Of a stretch of DNA of 64,000 nucleotides, positions 35,391 through 48,085 are shown piece by piece; within the stretch, counting starts at the first letter, position 1, and every line of letters begins with the position of its first letter. Under the pieces are notes generated by a model. The model did not search any database. It saw only the letters and a list, made by a program, of their open reading frames with translations, and was not told the origin of the DNA. Origin of the DNA: Cordilura impudica (lineage: Eukaryota > Arthropoda > Insecta > Diptera > Scathophagidae); NCBI GenBank assembly GCA_963682025.1, contig OY821518.1:31514032-31578031 (forward strand), given 5' to 3'. The translations under genes were made by a program, and so were the position numbers.

Positions 35391-36233
35391 ATGGCGAACG
35401 CACGTAATCTAATATTTTCCGTATTTGTTTTCATATTAACGAAATCGTCCTACGGTTCCACAACGGAGACCCAGCCATCTGAAGAAGGACATGTTGTTAA
35501 TAGTACGGAGGCAGCACCTAACAGTGCTCCATTTATAGTGTCGATTCAGTTCAACGGCTCACACATTTGTACAGGAAGTATTTTGAATGAAAATTGGGTA
35601 GTAGCACCTGCCCACTGTCTGGACTATCTGCAGGTTGAAGATAAAGTAATGGGCAGTATCTTGGTGGCTGGTAGTAATTCAGTTGATGGTACCGCTACAA
35701 CAACACAGAAACGTTCCATTAACTATTACGTTATACATGACTTATATACGAGAAAAATAAATACGAGGGCTCAGAACGACATTGGTTTAGTCTATACTGC
35801 GACACCATTTACCTGGTCAAATGCTGTAGCTGCTATCAGCCTACCTGCTAGTGGAACCACACCTTCAGGCAATGCAATGTTATATGGTTGGCATAGACAA
35901 GCGTCAACACATTCGCCTAAATATCCTTCCACATTACAGGTTGCAACTGTGCCAATCATAACTAATGATGCATGTGAATCAGAGTTGGGTATACCTGAAT
36001 TTAAAACACATACAACAAATATTTGTACTGGTGGTGTTGGCAAATGTATTTGGAGTTCTGGTGCACCTTTGGTACAACAAACCAATAATGAAAATGTTTT
36101 AATTGCCTTTGCGGTATTAGCCCTAGGAGGAGATAATTGTTCACCGGCCATACATTTGCTGGTTTCTTCAGAAATATCATGGATCAGTGCTAATAAAGTT
36201 GAACCTTCTAAATTAAATTTATTTAATGTTTAG
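35391..36233 (+). CDS. S1A peptidase homologue, activation-dead (copy 2)
   Basis: 280 residues starting MANARN; an in-frame upstream ATG at 35295 is ignored because MANAR starts the signal peptide shared by all paralogues. H75, D130 and S223 occupy the triad positions. The activation site is H34-V-V-N37-S38 instead of R-I/V-V-G-G, and the Asp194 position is S222 (WSSGAP for GDSGGP). Without a basic P1 residue and without Asp194 the usual zymogen activation cannot occur. N37-S38-T39 and N55-G56-S57 are N-glycosylation sequons. PAHC replaces AAHC next to the histidine. The frame is intact, which argues for function as a serine peptidase homologue (binding or regulatory role) rather than a pseudogene; that is inference. 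Confidence 0.85.
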   Translation: MANARNLIFSVFVFILTKSSYGSTTETQPSEEGHVVNSTEAAPNSAPFIVSIQFNGSHICTGSILNENWVVAPAHCLDYLQVEDKVMGSILVAGSNSVDGTATTTQKRSINYYVIHDLYTRKINTRAQNDIGLVYTATPFTWSNAVAAISLPASGTTPSGNAMLYGWHRQASTHSPKYPSTLQVATVPIITNDACESELGIPEFKTHTTNICTGGVGKCIWSSGAPLVQQTNNENVLIAFAVLALGGDNCSPAIHLLVSSEISWISANKVEPSKLNLFNV

Positions 36234-37048
36234 CTTAAGTGATTTTAACACTTAATTTCAAACTAAACTTTGACTCAATCAAGATATGAATTAAATAAAA
36301 ACATAATTGTTTATATAAAATTAAGATAAATGCTTAAGATTAAGCTGTCAATGTAAATGAAATACAGTTGAACTTCCCTATAATGAATCTGCACTTCATT
36401 ATACAGAAATTATAGTTTTTCCACTTTTGTTTAAAACAATCAGGTATTTTGGATTACACTCTTCCATTTTTCATCCTCAATAAAAACTCCTAATACATTT
36501 AGAGACTTATATACATCACTCGGCACGTTACACCTCATCTCCACAAAGGTTCGAAGTACGGTTATCCATTTGAGCATTGCTTCATCAATATCCTCAAAAA
36601 AGCAGGTTCGAAGCCTTTTGCGTTTAGTGCAAAATATTTGATAAAGTGCTGGGAATATTCACAAACTGCTTAGCAATATATTTTTGATGTGTAACATCTA
36701 TGCGCTCAGGTGTGGCTAAAATCCAACTTCACAATGCAATCACAAAAACAGCATAAGGGAAAATCGATGTGAGGTATATGTTAGTGTATTGGTGTATTTA
36801 GTAAGCAGAACCACCGAGTTCACTGTCTGTTTAGCAAAATCACAAATCTTTTTCGTTAATTTTAAATATTCAGGTGTATATTTGCTATTGACAGAACTTT
36901 TTTAGTAAGCAGAACCGCTAGGTGTGCTGTGAGTTTAACATGTTCAGAAACAGTTTTTTTTTTAAATATTTAAGTATATATCTGTGGTCACAAGCATTAA
37001 CCGTCTAAGTCGAAAATCATTCTTTCGAGAAAAATAACTTTTTATCTA
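36234..37048. other. 3' flank of copy 2, part of duplicated unit
   Basis: Matches 41153-42050 downstream of copy 3. It contains the pogo-like fragment listed next, a hairpin-repeat copy (36690-36790) and a diverged AT-rich segment. The duplication appears to end where mariner M2 is inserted. Confidence 0.55.
36365..36670 (-). pseudogene. pogo/Tigger-type transposon fragment
   Basis: The terminal repeat CAGTTGAACTTCCCTATAATG follows a TA at 36363-36364. The minus strand encodes KRLRTCFFEDIDEAMLKW with VLRTFVEMRC downstream, resembling the CENP-B/Tigger-type DNA-binding region of pogo transposases. The copy at 41283-41640 retains about 45 bp more. No catalytic domain is visible here. Confidence 0.55.
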
Positions 37049-38340
37049 AAGGGTCCGCCAAATAACTTTTTTTTTTTTGAAAATGCTATAAAAAAAACTA
37101 CTGAATATTATCTCAAATCTTTTTTTTATTTGAGAGTACAATCCTTCCGGTTAATAATGGAAAATAATTTCATTCAAATGGCTGCCTCGGCTGGCCATGC
37201 AGTAGCCTACACGATCGGTCCAATTTTTAAGCACATTATCGATTGTGTGCAGCTGAATTTCACCAATGGCTTCACGAATATTGTCCTTTAAAGCGTCTAT
37301 TGTCTCTGGCTTATTGGCATAACACTTATCTTTGAGGGCACCCCACAAATAATAGTCCAACGGTGTCAAATCGCAGCTCCGAGGTGGCCAAACGACATCA
37401 GCTCTGCGGATAATAATGCGATCTTCAAAAACAGGGCGCAAAACATCGAGTGTAGCTTCGGCTGTGTGGCTCATAGCGCCATGCTGTTGAAACCAAATGT
37501 TGCCAATATCCTCCTCTTCAATTTTTACGAACAAAAATTCGTTCAACATGGCCCGATAACGATCGCCATTGACTGTAACGGCCACTCCTTGCTCATTTTC
37601 GAAGAAAAATGGCCCAATTATGCATCTGGACCAAAATCCGCACCAAACAGTGACTCGTTTTGGGTGTATCGGCTTTTTAATGTATGCGTGCGGGTTTTCT
37701 GTGCCCCAAATGCGACAATTTTGCTTGTTTACATACCCGCCAAGATCAAAATGAGCTTCATCTAAAAAGATGATTTTTTTTGGCAAAATCGGCATCTTCT
37801 GTAAGTCGATCGCAGGCCCACTTAGCGAAGCGAAAACGCATTGGATGGTCAGTTGGCTTCAACTCCTGAACCAATTGGACTTTGTATGGCGTCATACCAA
37901 GGTCTTTATGCAAAATTCGTCTCAATGATGCCTCCGAAATGTTCAATTCTTGAGAACGAGAGTGAATTGATGTTGATGGCGCATCACGCACACTTTCTGC
38001 CACAGCAGCAATATTCTCGGGTGTACGCACTGTTTTTGGCTTTTCACGCTTTGGTTTATTGATGAGGATGCCAGTTTCTTTCACTTTTTTCACAAGATAA
38101 CGAAGATACGGAGCTGACGGTGCTTCTCTTCTTCCAAAATCCGTACGCAATTTTCGCACACATTCTGCAACATTACCATGATTTTCAAAGTAATGTCGCA
38201 ATATTTCCCAGCGTTGTTCAAGCGTATATACAACCATATTCGTTCAGCGGAAGGATAAAACTAATTATCTGTCAAATCAGACATGACCATTCACGAAATA
38301 AGCACTAGTTGAAAAAAAAAACGTTAGATGGCGGACCCTT
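37049..38340 (-). mobile_element. rosa-like (DD41D) mariner M2
   Basis: 1292 bp, the least deleted of the three copies. Ends AAGGGTCCGCC / GGCGGACCCTT with TA duplications at 37047-37048 and 38341-38342. The transposase starts at 38237 and needs one frameshift, in an A-run near 37780, to continue to the stop at 37151. The second catalytic Asp is changed to His (FQQHGAMSHTA), so it would be dead even without the frameshift. The first (FLDEAHFD) and third (TPLDYYLWG) Asp remain. It separates the duplicated unit from an RTE fragment. Confidence 0.92.
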
Positions 38341-38342
38341 TA

Positions 38343-39480
38343 TTTTGTACGTGGGGTGTGTGTTCTTTTATATTTTGGTCGGCAGCTTCAAATGTAGTTT
38401 ACCAAAGAGCATAAAGTGGTCAGATCCTATGTCTGCTCCACGCTTATTTCGAACATCCCATCAACAGTTACTCCACTTTGCTGGTATGCAGATGTGATCA
38501 ATTTGATTTTGAGTTTCAGCGTCAGGTGATTTCCACGTCGTCTTGTGATTCAATTTGTGGGAAAAAAGTGTACCCCCAATTTTAGGTTGATTCATACCAC
38601 ACATTTCTACTAAGAGTTCACCATTACTATTGATCGATCCAATACCATGTTTACCCATTATTCCCTCCATACCATGGTTTTCCGCTCCAACTTTTGAGTT
38701 GAAATCTCCCATTACAATTTTAAAATCTTTATTGGGGATATCTTTCAAGGTTAGATTCATTGTATCATAAAATTTGATTTTCTGCTCTACGTCAGCACCT
38801 TCAATAGGCGCATAGCATTGCACTACCATAAGATTGATGTTCTTCCATTTCAGTCGAACAGACATAATGCGCTCGTTAACAAATTTGTAGTCTAATAAAT
38901 AATCACAGATATTCGCATGTATCAGTATACCAACACCATATTGGTGCACATCATTTTCGTTCGGCATACCAGACCACAGCAGTTGATGACCATCTATATC
39001 TTTTATGGTGCCATTTTGGTTCCATCGTACTTCACTCATACCTAGGAAGGCGCGATTGTATTTTCCAAAAATTTTGCAAACTTGCTCAAGGTTGATAAAG
39101 TAGAAGTCCTTTATCATTGCGCGGGATCGTCATCGTTTTTTTTCCAGTTTGATTTTCATTTCTTCTTGAGTTTCTGGGAATTGTTTGTGTAATTTCGGAT
39201 TTAATGAATAATCGGCACAAGATATCCTTGTCTGATGATGGGGCTGCCACCTAAGCCGTCAGACCGACTTGTAACTGACGACACCTAATTACTTGAGACG
39301 TCATCAGTTATTAGACCATCAGGCTGCACAGTTTACATTTCGCCTTCTCACGTTTGCTAGCTCTGAATGATATCAGAAACCATTGCCCGGGGAATACCTA
39401 GCCTAATGCTGGCGGTGTGAGTTGCTTTGACAATTAGACAAAAGGATCATTTCTGGCCATTCCCAAGTGAAAGGCAATCA
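38343..39480 (-). pseudogene. RTE-type LINE endonuclease fragment
   Basis: The 38461-39117 frame gives FLGMSEVRWNQNGTI, QCYAPIEGAD, KIVMGDFNSKVG and TTWKSPDAETQNQIDHI, the endonuclease domain of RTE-group LINEs. After a frame change DVRNKRGADIGSDHFML completes the C-terminal SDH motif near 38370. The element stops at the mariner insertion at 38341, and no RT follows on the other side. Upstream sequence to 39480 appears to be its 5' region. Inactive. Confidence 0.8.
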
Positions 39481-39514
39481 GAGAACTTTCCACTTCTGTT
39501 AATTGCCACAATTC

Positions 39515-39677
39515 CCCGATATGGACTACTTAATAAAATAAAAATAAAAATTCCACTCAGATTTGGTTTATGATTATTTTCTATACCCAATTAGTTGGAC
39601 CTAAGACCTATTCTCTGAACGCATGGTATAGGGTATCGCATATTCGGTTTACGTCGACTATAATTTTCTTACTTGTT
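39515..39677 (-). repeat. Family A fragment at head of duplication unit 3
   Basis: Same fragment as 34650-34772, ending TATAATTTTCTTACTTGTT. It marks the left boundary of the unit duplicated with copy 3. Confidence 0.65.
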
Positions 39678-40318
39678 AAAACTATATATTGTATTGTTCC
39701 TTATTATAAAACAAAACTGTTTTTGACATGTTTTAATTATATTAATTTTAATATTTATCCGACTACTTTATTGAGCCACCGTCTGCCAACAAATTATTCA
39801 GTTGAGTTTTTCTCAAATTTCTCCCATTTTTTTTTTAGTAGTGGTTGAATCAGTTCTCTGACATTTACTTCTATATGCTTTTTTTATCTAAAAAAATATC
39901 AAAAAAATTTTATTTTCGACCCTCGGAAAAACACATTTACACGGAACGCTATTGGCCATGGTTGGTCAACGTACGGGAACTTACCTATTAATTGCAAATT
40001 GTCTGTACCAAATAAAACTAGATAATAATAATCTTCAAAGCACTCTTAGACGAGAGAGAAAATAGAGATAAACCACTAGAAGCTATTTTTGTAATGCTTA
40101 TTTGAAATTAAAGTGTTGTATTAACAGATTTCTCTCTATCGTTTTAATGAACTTGATTTTATACAATTTATTGTTTAATTATAAAATTGCAATTGATGGG
40201 AAATCGAAATAGAAAAAAATACAAATGTCGTCTTAATAATCTGTTATTTGTTTTACTTACTAATAAATACATAATTAATACTTACAAACAATAAACTTTC
40301 AGTTTACAAAATATCGCT
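39678..40318 (+). promoter_or_regulatory. 5' flank and core promoter of paralogue 3
   Basis: Nearly colinear with the flank of copy 2. The initiator TTTCAGTT is at 40298-40305, 18 nt before the ATG. AT-rich TAATAAATACATAATTAATA lies about 25-40 bp upstream of it. Confidence 0.5.
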
Positions 40319-41152
40319 ATGGCGAACGCACGTAATCTAATATTTTCCGTATTTGTTTTCGTATTAACGAAATCGTCCTACGGTTCCACAACGAAGACCC
40401 AGCCATCTCAAGAAGGACATGTTGTTAATAGTACGGAGGCAGCAACCAACAGTGCTCCATTTATAGTGTCGATCCAATCCAACGGCTCACACATTTGTAC
40501 GGGAAGTATTTTGAGTGAAAATTGGATAGTAACAGCTGCCCACTGTCTGCGATCTAAAGACCAAGTAATGAGCAGTACCTTGGTGGCTGGTAGTAATTCA
40601 GTTGATGGTACCGCTACAACAACACAAAAACGTTCCATTAATTATTACGTTGTACATGACTTATATACGATTAATCGAAATTCGAGGGGTCACAACGACA
40701 TTGGTTTACTCTATACTGCGACACCCTTTACCTGGTCAAGTGCTGTAGCTGCTATCAGCCTACCAGCTAGTGGAACCACACCTTCAGGCAATGCAATGTT
40801 ATATGGTTGGCACATAAAAGCGTCAACACATTCGCCTGAATATCCTTCCACATTACAGGTTGCAACTGTGCCAATCATAAGTAATGATGCATGTAAATCA
40901 GAGTTGAGTCTACCTGACTTTAAAATACAGCCAACAAATATTTGTACTGGTGGTGTTGGCAAATGTATTTGGGGATCTGGTGCACCTTTGGTACAACAAA
41001 CCAATAATGAAAATGTTTTAATTGCCTTTGGGCTAATTGGTTTAAGATCAGATGCTTGTTCACCGGCCGTACATTTGCTGGTCTCTTCACAAATATCATG
41101 GATTAGTGCTAATAAAGTTGAACCTTCTAAATTAAATTTATTTAATGTTTAG
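40319..41152 (+). CDS. S1A peptidase homologue, activation-dead (copy 3)
   Basis: 277 residues with the same signal peptide. H75, D127 and S220 are present at the triad positions. The activation site is H34-V-V-N37-S38, and the Asp194 position is Gly219 (WGSGAP). Position 189 is Gly. The NST sequon at 37-39 is kept. It differs from copy 2 by in-frame indels only (three residues fewer near residue 78), which fits selection on the protein. YGWHIKAST replaces the YGWG loop of copy 1. Most likely a secreted non-enzymatic homologue, since three catalytic residues alone cannot compensate for lost activation; residual activity cannot be excluded from sequence. Confidence 0.85.
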   Translation: MANARNLIFSVFVFVLTKSSYGSTTKTQPSQEGHVVNSTEAATNSAPFIVSIQSNGSHICTGSILSENWIVTAAHCLRSKDQVMSSTLVAGSNSVDGTATTTQKRSINYYVVHDLYTINRNSRGHNDIGLLYTATPFTWSSAVAAISLPASGTTPSGNAMLYGWHIKASTHSPEYPSTLQVATVPIISNDACKSELSLPDFKIQPTNICTGGVGKCIWGSGAPLVQQTNNENVLIAFGLIGLRSDACSPAVHLLVSSQISWISANKVEPSKLNLFNV

Positions 41153-42056
41153 CATAAGTGGTTTTAACACTTAATTTAAAACTAAACTTTGACTCAATCA
41201 AGATATGAATTAGATAAAACATAATTGTTAATATAAAATTAAGATAAATGCTTAAGATTAAGCTGTCAATGTAAATGAAATACAGTTGAACTTCCCTATA
41301 ATGAATCTGCACTTCATTATACAGAAATTATAGTTTTTCCACTTTTATTTAAAACAATCAGGTATTTTGGATTACACTCTTCCATTTTTCATCCTCAATA
41401 AAACCTCCTAATACATTTAGAGATTTAGATACATCACTCGGCACGTTACACCTCATCTCCACAAAGGTTCGAAGTACGTTTATCCATTTGAGCATTGCTT
41501 CATCAATATCCTCAAAAAAGCAGGTTCGAAGCCTTTTGCGTTTAGTGCAATTGCTCGTCTTCTACATTTTTTAGAATTACTCCCTTGTTTTTTAAAATAT
41601 TTGATAAAATGCTGGGAATATTCACAAACTGCTTAGCAATATACTTTTGATGTGTAGCATCTATGCGCTCAGGGGGGCTAAAATCCAACTTCACAATGCA
41701 ATCACAAAAACAGCATAAGGGAAAATCCGTGTGAGGTATATGTTAGTGTATTGGTTATTTAGTAAGCAGAACCGCCGAGTTCGCTGTCTGTTTAGCAAAA
41801 TCACAAATCTTTTTCGTTAATTTTAAATATTCAGGTGTATATTTGCTATTGACAGAACTTTTTTAGTAAGCAGAACCACTAGGTGTGCTGTGAGTTTAAC
41901 ATGTTCACAAACTTACAGAGTTTTTTTTTTTAATATTTAAGTATATATCTGTGGTCAGAGGCATTAACCGCCTAAGTCGAAAATCATGCTTTCGAGAAAA
42001 ATAACTTTTTATATAAATGTAATGAGGCTTCATTACGACTTAGGTCAGTATATTTT
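41153..42056. other. 3' flank of copy 3 with pogo-like fragment
   Basis: Colinear with 36234-37040. The pogo-type terminal repeat CAGTTGAACTTCCC starts at 41283 after TA, and its DNA-binding region lies at 41360-41640 (minus strand). A hairpin-repeat copy follows at about 41650-41755. A matching outward terminal repeat is at ~48805, so one element may span 41283-48805 with later insertions. Confidence 0.5.
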
Positions 42057-42837
42057 TATACCCTATACCACTATGTGGTTTGGGTATAATGACTTTGTGC
42101 TGCTGTTTGTAACAACCAAAAATATTTGACCTAGACCCATCTTTAATTATACCGATCGAATCAGAATCACTTTCTGAGTTGATTTAACAATGTCCGTCCG
42201 TCCGTCCGTCCGTCTGTGTGTCCATGTAAAGCTTGTAATCAAACTGCAGGTCGCAAATATGAATATATTTTGACGAAATTTGGTATATAAGCCTTTATCG
42301 GCCATGGGATGAACTCTATTGAAATTGGTGAGAATCGGTCCATGTTCAGACCTAGCCCCCATACAAATTACCCATATGAAATCGACATAAATTGCCATAA
42401 GATCCAATTTGTCATATAGATCTTACTCAAATTGGGTTTGTATGCGTTCATTACATCCACTAATGAGTACTCCAAAAATGATCCCTTTGGCCCCATATAG
42501 AGCTGCTTCCCGATCTTCACTTAAATCAATTAAAAAACAAAAATATTGCACTGATTCTTCTCAAATTTTGTTTGTACATATTTTTGCAAAATACAAGAGA
42601 CTTTACCAAACATCATCAGTATCGGTCCATTTTTGGACCTAGTCCCTTTATAGATATAGCATCCGATATGAACTTTTTCATATCTGCAGCCAAAAAAATT
42701 AATAAAAATCCCACTCAAATTTGGTTTTTGCTTATTTTCAATGTCCAGTTAGTTGGGCCTAAGAGATAGGGTTTCTAAACGCATGGTATTGGGTATCGTA
42801 TAGTCGGTCTAGACCGACTATAATTTTCTTACTTGTT
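42057..42837 (-). repeat. Family A repeat (A6)
   Basis: Full-length reverse copy with a GTCC tract at 42191-42216 and the terminal GTCGGTCTAGACCGAC palindrome. Confidence 0.85.
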
Positions 42838-43666
42838 ATTAATATCTTTTTAATAAATTGTGTTAGAGAAGTGGGGATTTCACGTAAATATAAACCGTTT
42901 TTAGCAGAACATGATAGCATAGATAACCCAAATCGTCGAATATCATGCTTTTCAGAAAAACAACTTTTTATATAAATGACTTAGGTCAGTATGTTTTCAT
43001 TAATAACTTTTTAATAAACACTGATAGAGAAATGGGAATTTCACGTAAATATAAAGCGTTTTTAGTAGAATATGATAGCATACATAACTCAAATCATTCT
43101 TAAGTCGACTTAAGCGTTTATCACTTGTGACCACAGATATTTGCTGTTGACAGAACTAGTTTAAGAACATTTAAATTTTTATTAACAAACCAAAAGCTTA
43201 ACTTAAAATTGTTTACTAACACAGTTCTTTTTTCTTTTACATGTACGCAAGCAAACAAAATTCAAAGTGTAAAACATGTTTACTGCTATGTAAAAAATTA
43301 AAACAATTTTTTGTTATAATGAAATGAATGAATTTTATTCTTATTTATTTACAAAAAAATATTTTTGAATATGTTTTAATTTTCTTTTTGAATTTTAAAA
43401 CAAAATAATTCTAGATAATTCAAATCAATTTTAATGTTTTAGTATCGTATTTTTTTATATTAAATTTTTATTTCACAATATTGTGAAATCACATAATTAA
43501 ATGTATCCACTTAAATATTTATTTACTAAATTTGTTATTACATCACATCACACCAATTCTTTATATATTTTTTTTTTCAAATATAAATGATTTTCTAACA
43601 TTTTTTTTCAAATATTAACGATTTTCAAACAATTTTTCGTATTAAAGTTTTAATATATTTCATTTT
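42838..43666. repeat. Diverged tandem segments and AT-rich spacer
   Basis: Two ~165-bp segments (starting near 42841 and 43004) share TTTTTAATAAA...GGGAATTTCACGTAAATATAAA and TATGATAGCATA. Part of the unit also precedes A6 at 41985-42055, so A6 interrupted the array. 43170-43666 is featureless AT-rich sequence. Confidence 0.5.
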
Positions 43667-44456
43667 TATACCCTATACCACTATGTGGTTTGGGTATAAT
43701 GACTTTGTGCTGCTGTTTGTAACAACCAAAAATATTTGACCCAGACCCATCTTTAATTATACCGATCGAATCAGAATCACGTTTTGAGTTGATTTAACAA
43801 TGTCCGTCCGTCCGTCCGTCCGTCCGTCCGTCTGTGTGTCCATGTAAAGCTTGTAATCAAACTGCAGGTCGCAAATATGAATATATTTTGATGAAATTTG
43901 GTATATAAGCTTTTATCGGCCATGGGATGAACGCTATTGAAATTGGTGAAATTCGGTCCATGTTCAGACCTAGCCCCCATACAAATTACCCCTATGAAAT
44001 CGACATAAATTGCCATAAGATCCAAATTGTCATATAGATCTTACTCAAATTGGGTTTGTATGCGTTCATTACATCCATTAATGAGTAGTCCAAAAATGAT
44101 CCCTTTGGTCTCATATAGAGCTGCTTCCCGATATTAACTTAAATCTATTAAAAAAACAAAAATATTGCACTGATTCTTCTCAAATTTTGTTTGTATATGT
44201 TTTTGCAAAATACAAGAGACGTTACCAACCATGGTCAGGATCGGTCCATTTTTGGACCTAGTCCCCATATAGATATAGCATCCGATATGAACTTTTTCAT
44301 ATCTGCAGCCAAAAAAATTAATAAAAATCCCACTCAAATTTGGTTTTTGCTTATTTTCTATGTCCAGTTAGTTGGGCCTAAGAGATAGGGTTTCCAAACG
44401 CATGGTATAGGGTATCGTATAGTCGGTCTAGACCGACTATAATTTTCTTACTTGTT
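43667..44456 (-). repeat. Family A repeat (A7)
   Basis: Full-length reverse copy, very similar to A6 and A8, with a GTCC tract at ~43803-43832. Confidence 0.85.
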
Positions 44457-44557
44457 TTTTCTTAGAATTTTTTGTCTTAATTAAAAAAAATTTTAACTTT
44501 TATAAAATGATACTTTTTATGTCTAAAATAAATGAATAAAATGTTACATTGCATTTT

Positions 44558-45329
44558 TATACCCTATACCACTATGTGGTTTGGGTATAATGACTTTGTG
44601 CTGCTGTTTGTAACAACCAAAAATATTTGACCTAGACCCATCTTTAATTATACCGATCGAATCAGAATCACTTTCTGAGTTGATTTAACAATGTCCGTCC
44701 GTCCGTCCGTCCGTCTGTGTGTCCATGTAAAGCTTGTAATCAAACTGCAGGTCGCAAATATGAATATATTTTGACGAAATTTGGTGTATAAGCTTTTATC
44801 GGCCATGGGATGAACGCTATTGAAATTGGTGAGAATCGGTCCATGTTCAGACCTAGCCCCCATACAAATTACCCCTATGAAATCGACATAAATTGCCATA
44901 AGATCCAAATTGTCATATGGATCTTACTCAAATTGGGTTTTGTATGCGTTCATTACGTCCATCAATGAGTAGTCCAAAAATTGTCCCTTTGGCCCCATAT
45001 AGAGCTGCTTCCCGATCTTCACTTAAATCTATTAAAAAACAAAAATATTGCATTGATTCTTCTCAGATTTTGTTTGTATATATTTTTGCAAAATACAAGA
45101 GACTTTACCAAACATGATCAGGATCGGTCCATTTTCGGACCTGGTCCCCATATAGATATAGCATCCGATATGAATTTTTTCATATCTGCAGCCAAAAAAA
45201 TTAATAAAAATCAGACTCAAATTTGGTTTTTGCTTATTTTCTATGTCCAGTTAGTTGGGCCTAAGAGATAGGACATGGTATAGGGTATCGTATAGTCGGT
45301 CTAGACCGACTATAATTTTCTTACTTGTT
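44558..45329 (-). repeat. Family A repeat (A8)
   Basis: Full-length reverse copy. A short deletion near 45273 removes the AACGCATGG-type segment that precedes the terminal palindrome in other copies. Confidence 0.85.
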
Positions 45330-45887
45330 CTTCTTAGAACAGTTAGTAATTTTTTTTTTTTGTTTTATTAGAAAAGATTCTTTTTTAATAGTTTAAGTTT
45401 TTTCGTTTATAGAATAATATAGTTTTATTAAACCTATAAGTAATTCAATGAAAAAATTTATCATATTTAAATTTTTATTTCAAAATATTTTTGATCTCAT
45501 ATTTCACATAATCAAATATTTTAGCTATTTTTTTTATTTTCAAGTGTCTTTCAGTTAGTTACTATAGTTCTTTTTCATTTCCAATATATTTTAGCTTCTT
45601 TATTAAGTAAAAATATATCCGTTATTTTGAATTTCAATACATTTTATATATTCTATTGAGGTTTTTAAAGCTGACAACATATTTTTTATTCACAAAACTA
45701 ATTTTTGTAGATTTATTAGAGAAATAATTCGTTTATTGAAGTCTATATGTTCCTTTCTATCGAATTATTAAAATATATATTTTTTTTATTAAGTTAAATT
45801 ATAACCAATTTTAATACCACTTTTCAGACTTTAATATTTATTTTATTTACTAAATTTGTTATTACATCACACCAAATCTTTATATTT
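45330..45887. other. AT-rich spacer
   Basis: Poly-T-rich sequence without recognisable gene or terminal repeats. Confidence 0.5.
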
Positions 45888-46012
45888 TCTGATGTGTAAA
45901 CATCTATACGCGCAGGGGGCTAAATTTCTATTTCACAATACAATCATAAAAACAGCGTAACATGTGAGACGTAAGACAAAATCGGTGTGATTTATGATTG
46001 TATTGGTGAAAA
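45888..46012. repeat. Hairpin-forming short repeat (best copy)
   Basis: CAATACAATCATAAA is matched in reverse by TTTATGATTGTATTG about 40 bp later, preceded by GATGTGTAAACATC. Related copies lie at 33505-33600 (reverse), 36690-36790 and 41650-41755. Probably a small MITE. Confidence 0.55.
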
Positions 46013-46185
46013 AATTATGATGTAAAATAAAAAATTAAAAATAAAAAATGTATAATAAAAAATTAAAAATAATAAATGAAAAATGAAAAATTAAGAATAA
46101 AAAATGAAAAACGAAAAATAAAAAATTACAAATAAAAAAGATTAAAAATGAAAAACGAAAAATTAATATTAAAATTAAAATTTAG

Positions 46186-48085
46186 AATTAAAAATTAAAA
46201 ATTAAAAATTAGAAATTAAAAATTAAAAATTAAAAATTAAAAATTAAAAATTAAAAATTAAAAATTAAAAATTAAAAATTAAAAATTAAAAATTAAAAAT
46301 TAAAAATTAAAAATTAAAAATTAAAAATTAAAAATTAAAAATTAAAATTAAAAATTAAAAATTGAAAATTAAAAATTAAAAATTAAAAATTAAAAATTAA
46401 AATTAAAAATTAAAAATTAAAAATTAAAAATTAAAAATTAAAAATTAAAAATTAAAAATTAAAAATTAAAAATTAAAAATTAAAAATTAAAAATTAAAAA
46501 TTAAAAATTAAAAATTAAAAATTAAAAATTAAAAATTAAAAATTAAAAATTAAAAATTAAAAATTAAAAATTAAAAATTAAAAATTAAAAATTAAAAATT
46601 AAAAATTAAAAATTAAAAATTAAAATTAAAAATTTAAAAATTAAAAATTAAAAATTAAAAATTAAAAATTAAAAATTAAAAATTAAAAATTAAAAATTAA
46701 AATTTAAAAATTAAAAATTAAAAATTAAAAATTAAAAATTAAAAATTAAAAATTAAAAATTACAAATTAAAAATTAAAAATTAAAAATTAAAAATTAAAA
46801 ATTAAAAATTAAAAATTAAAAATTAAAAATTAAAAATTAAAAATTAAAAATTAAAAATTAAAAATTAAAAATTAAAAATTAAAAATTAAAAATTAAAAAT
46901 TAAAAATTAAAAATTAAAAATTAAAAATTAAAAATTAAAAATTAAAAATTAAAAATTAAAAATTAAAAATTAAAAATTAAAAATTAAAAATTAAAAATTA
47001 AAATTAAAAATTAAAAATTAAAAATTAAAAATTAAAAATTAAAAATTAAAAATTAAAAATTAAAAATTAAAAATTAAAAATTAAAATTAAAAATTAAAAA
47101 ATTAAAAATTTAAAATTAAAAATTAAAAATTAAAAATTAAAAATTAAAAATTAAAAATTAAAAATTAAAAATTAAAAATTAAAAATTAAAAATTAAAAAT
47201 TAAAAATTAAAAATTAAAAATTAAAAATTAAAAATTAAAAATTAAAAATTAAAAATTAAAAATTAAAAATTAAAAATTAAAAAATTAAAAATTAAAAATT
47301 AAAATTTAAGAATTAAGAAATTAAAAATTAAAAATTAAAAATTAAAAATTAAAAATTAAAAATTAAGAATTAAAAATTAAAAATTAAAAATTAAAAATTA
47401 AAAATTAAAAATTAAAAATTAAAAATTAAAAATTAAAAATTAAAAATTAAAAATTAAAAATTAAAAATTAAAAATTAAAAATTAAAAATTAAAAATTAAA
47501 AATTAAAAATTAAAAATTAAAAATTAAAAATTAAAAATTAAAAATTAAAATTAAAAATTAAAAATTAAAAATTAAAAATTAAAATTAAAAATTAAAAATT
47601 AAAAATTAAAAATTAAAAATTAAAAATTAAAAATTAAAAATTAAAAATTAAAAATTAAAAATTAAAAATTAAAAATTAAAAATTAAAAATTAAAAATTAA
47701 AAATTAAAAATTAAAAATTAAAAATTAAAAATTAAAAATTAAAAATTAAAAATTAAAAATTAAAAATTAAAAATTAAAAATTAAAAATTAAAAATTAAAA
47801 ATTAAAAATTAAAAATTAAAAATTAAAAATTAAAAATTAAAAATTAAAAATTAAAAATTAAAAATTAAAAATTAAAAATTAAAAATTAAAAATTAAAAAT
47901 TAAAAATTAAAAATTAAAAATTAAAAATTAAAAATTAAAAATTAAAAATTAAAAATTAAAAATTAAAAATTAAAAATTAAAAATTAAAAATTAAAAATTA
48001 AAAATTAAAATTAAAAATTAAAAATTAAAAATTAAAAATTAAAAATTAAAAATTAAAAATTAAAAGTTAAAAATTAAAAATTAAT
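46186..48085. repeat. (AAAAATT)n satellite array
   Basis: About 1.9 kb, roughly 270 copies of a 7-bp unit. Homogeneous apart from scattered 6-bp or 8-bp units and rare point changes. The edges grade into AAAAATGAAAAATTA-like variants (46015-46185 and 48086-48300). Long frames in it are artefacts of the repeat. Confidence 0.95.
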
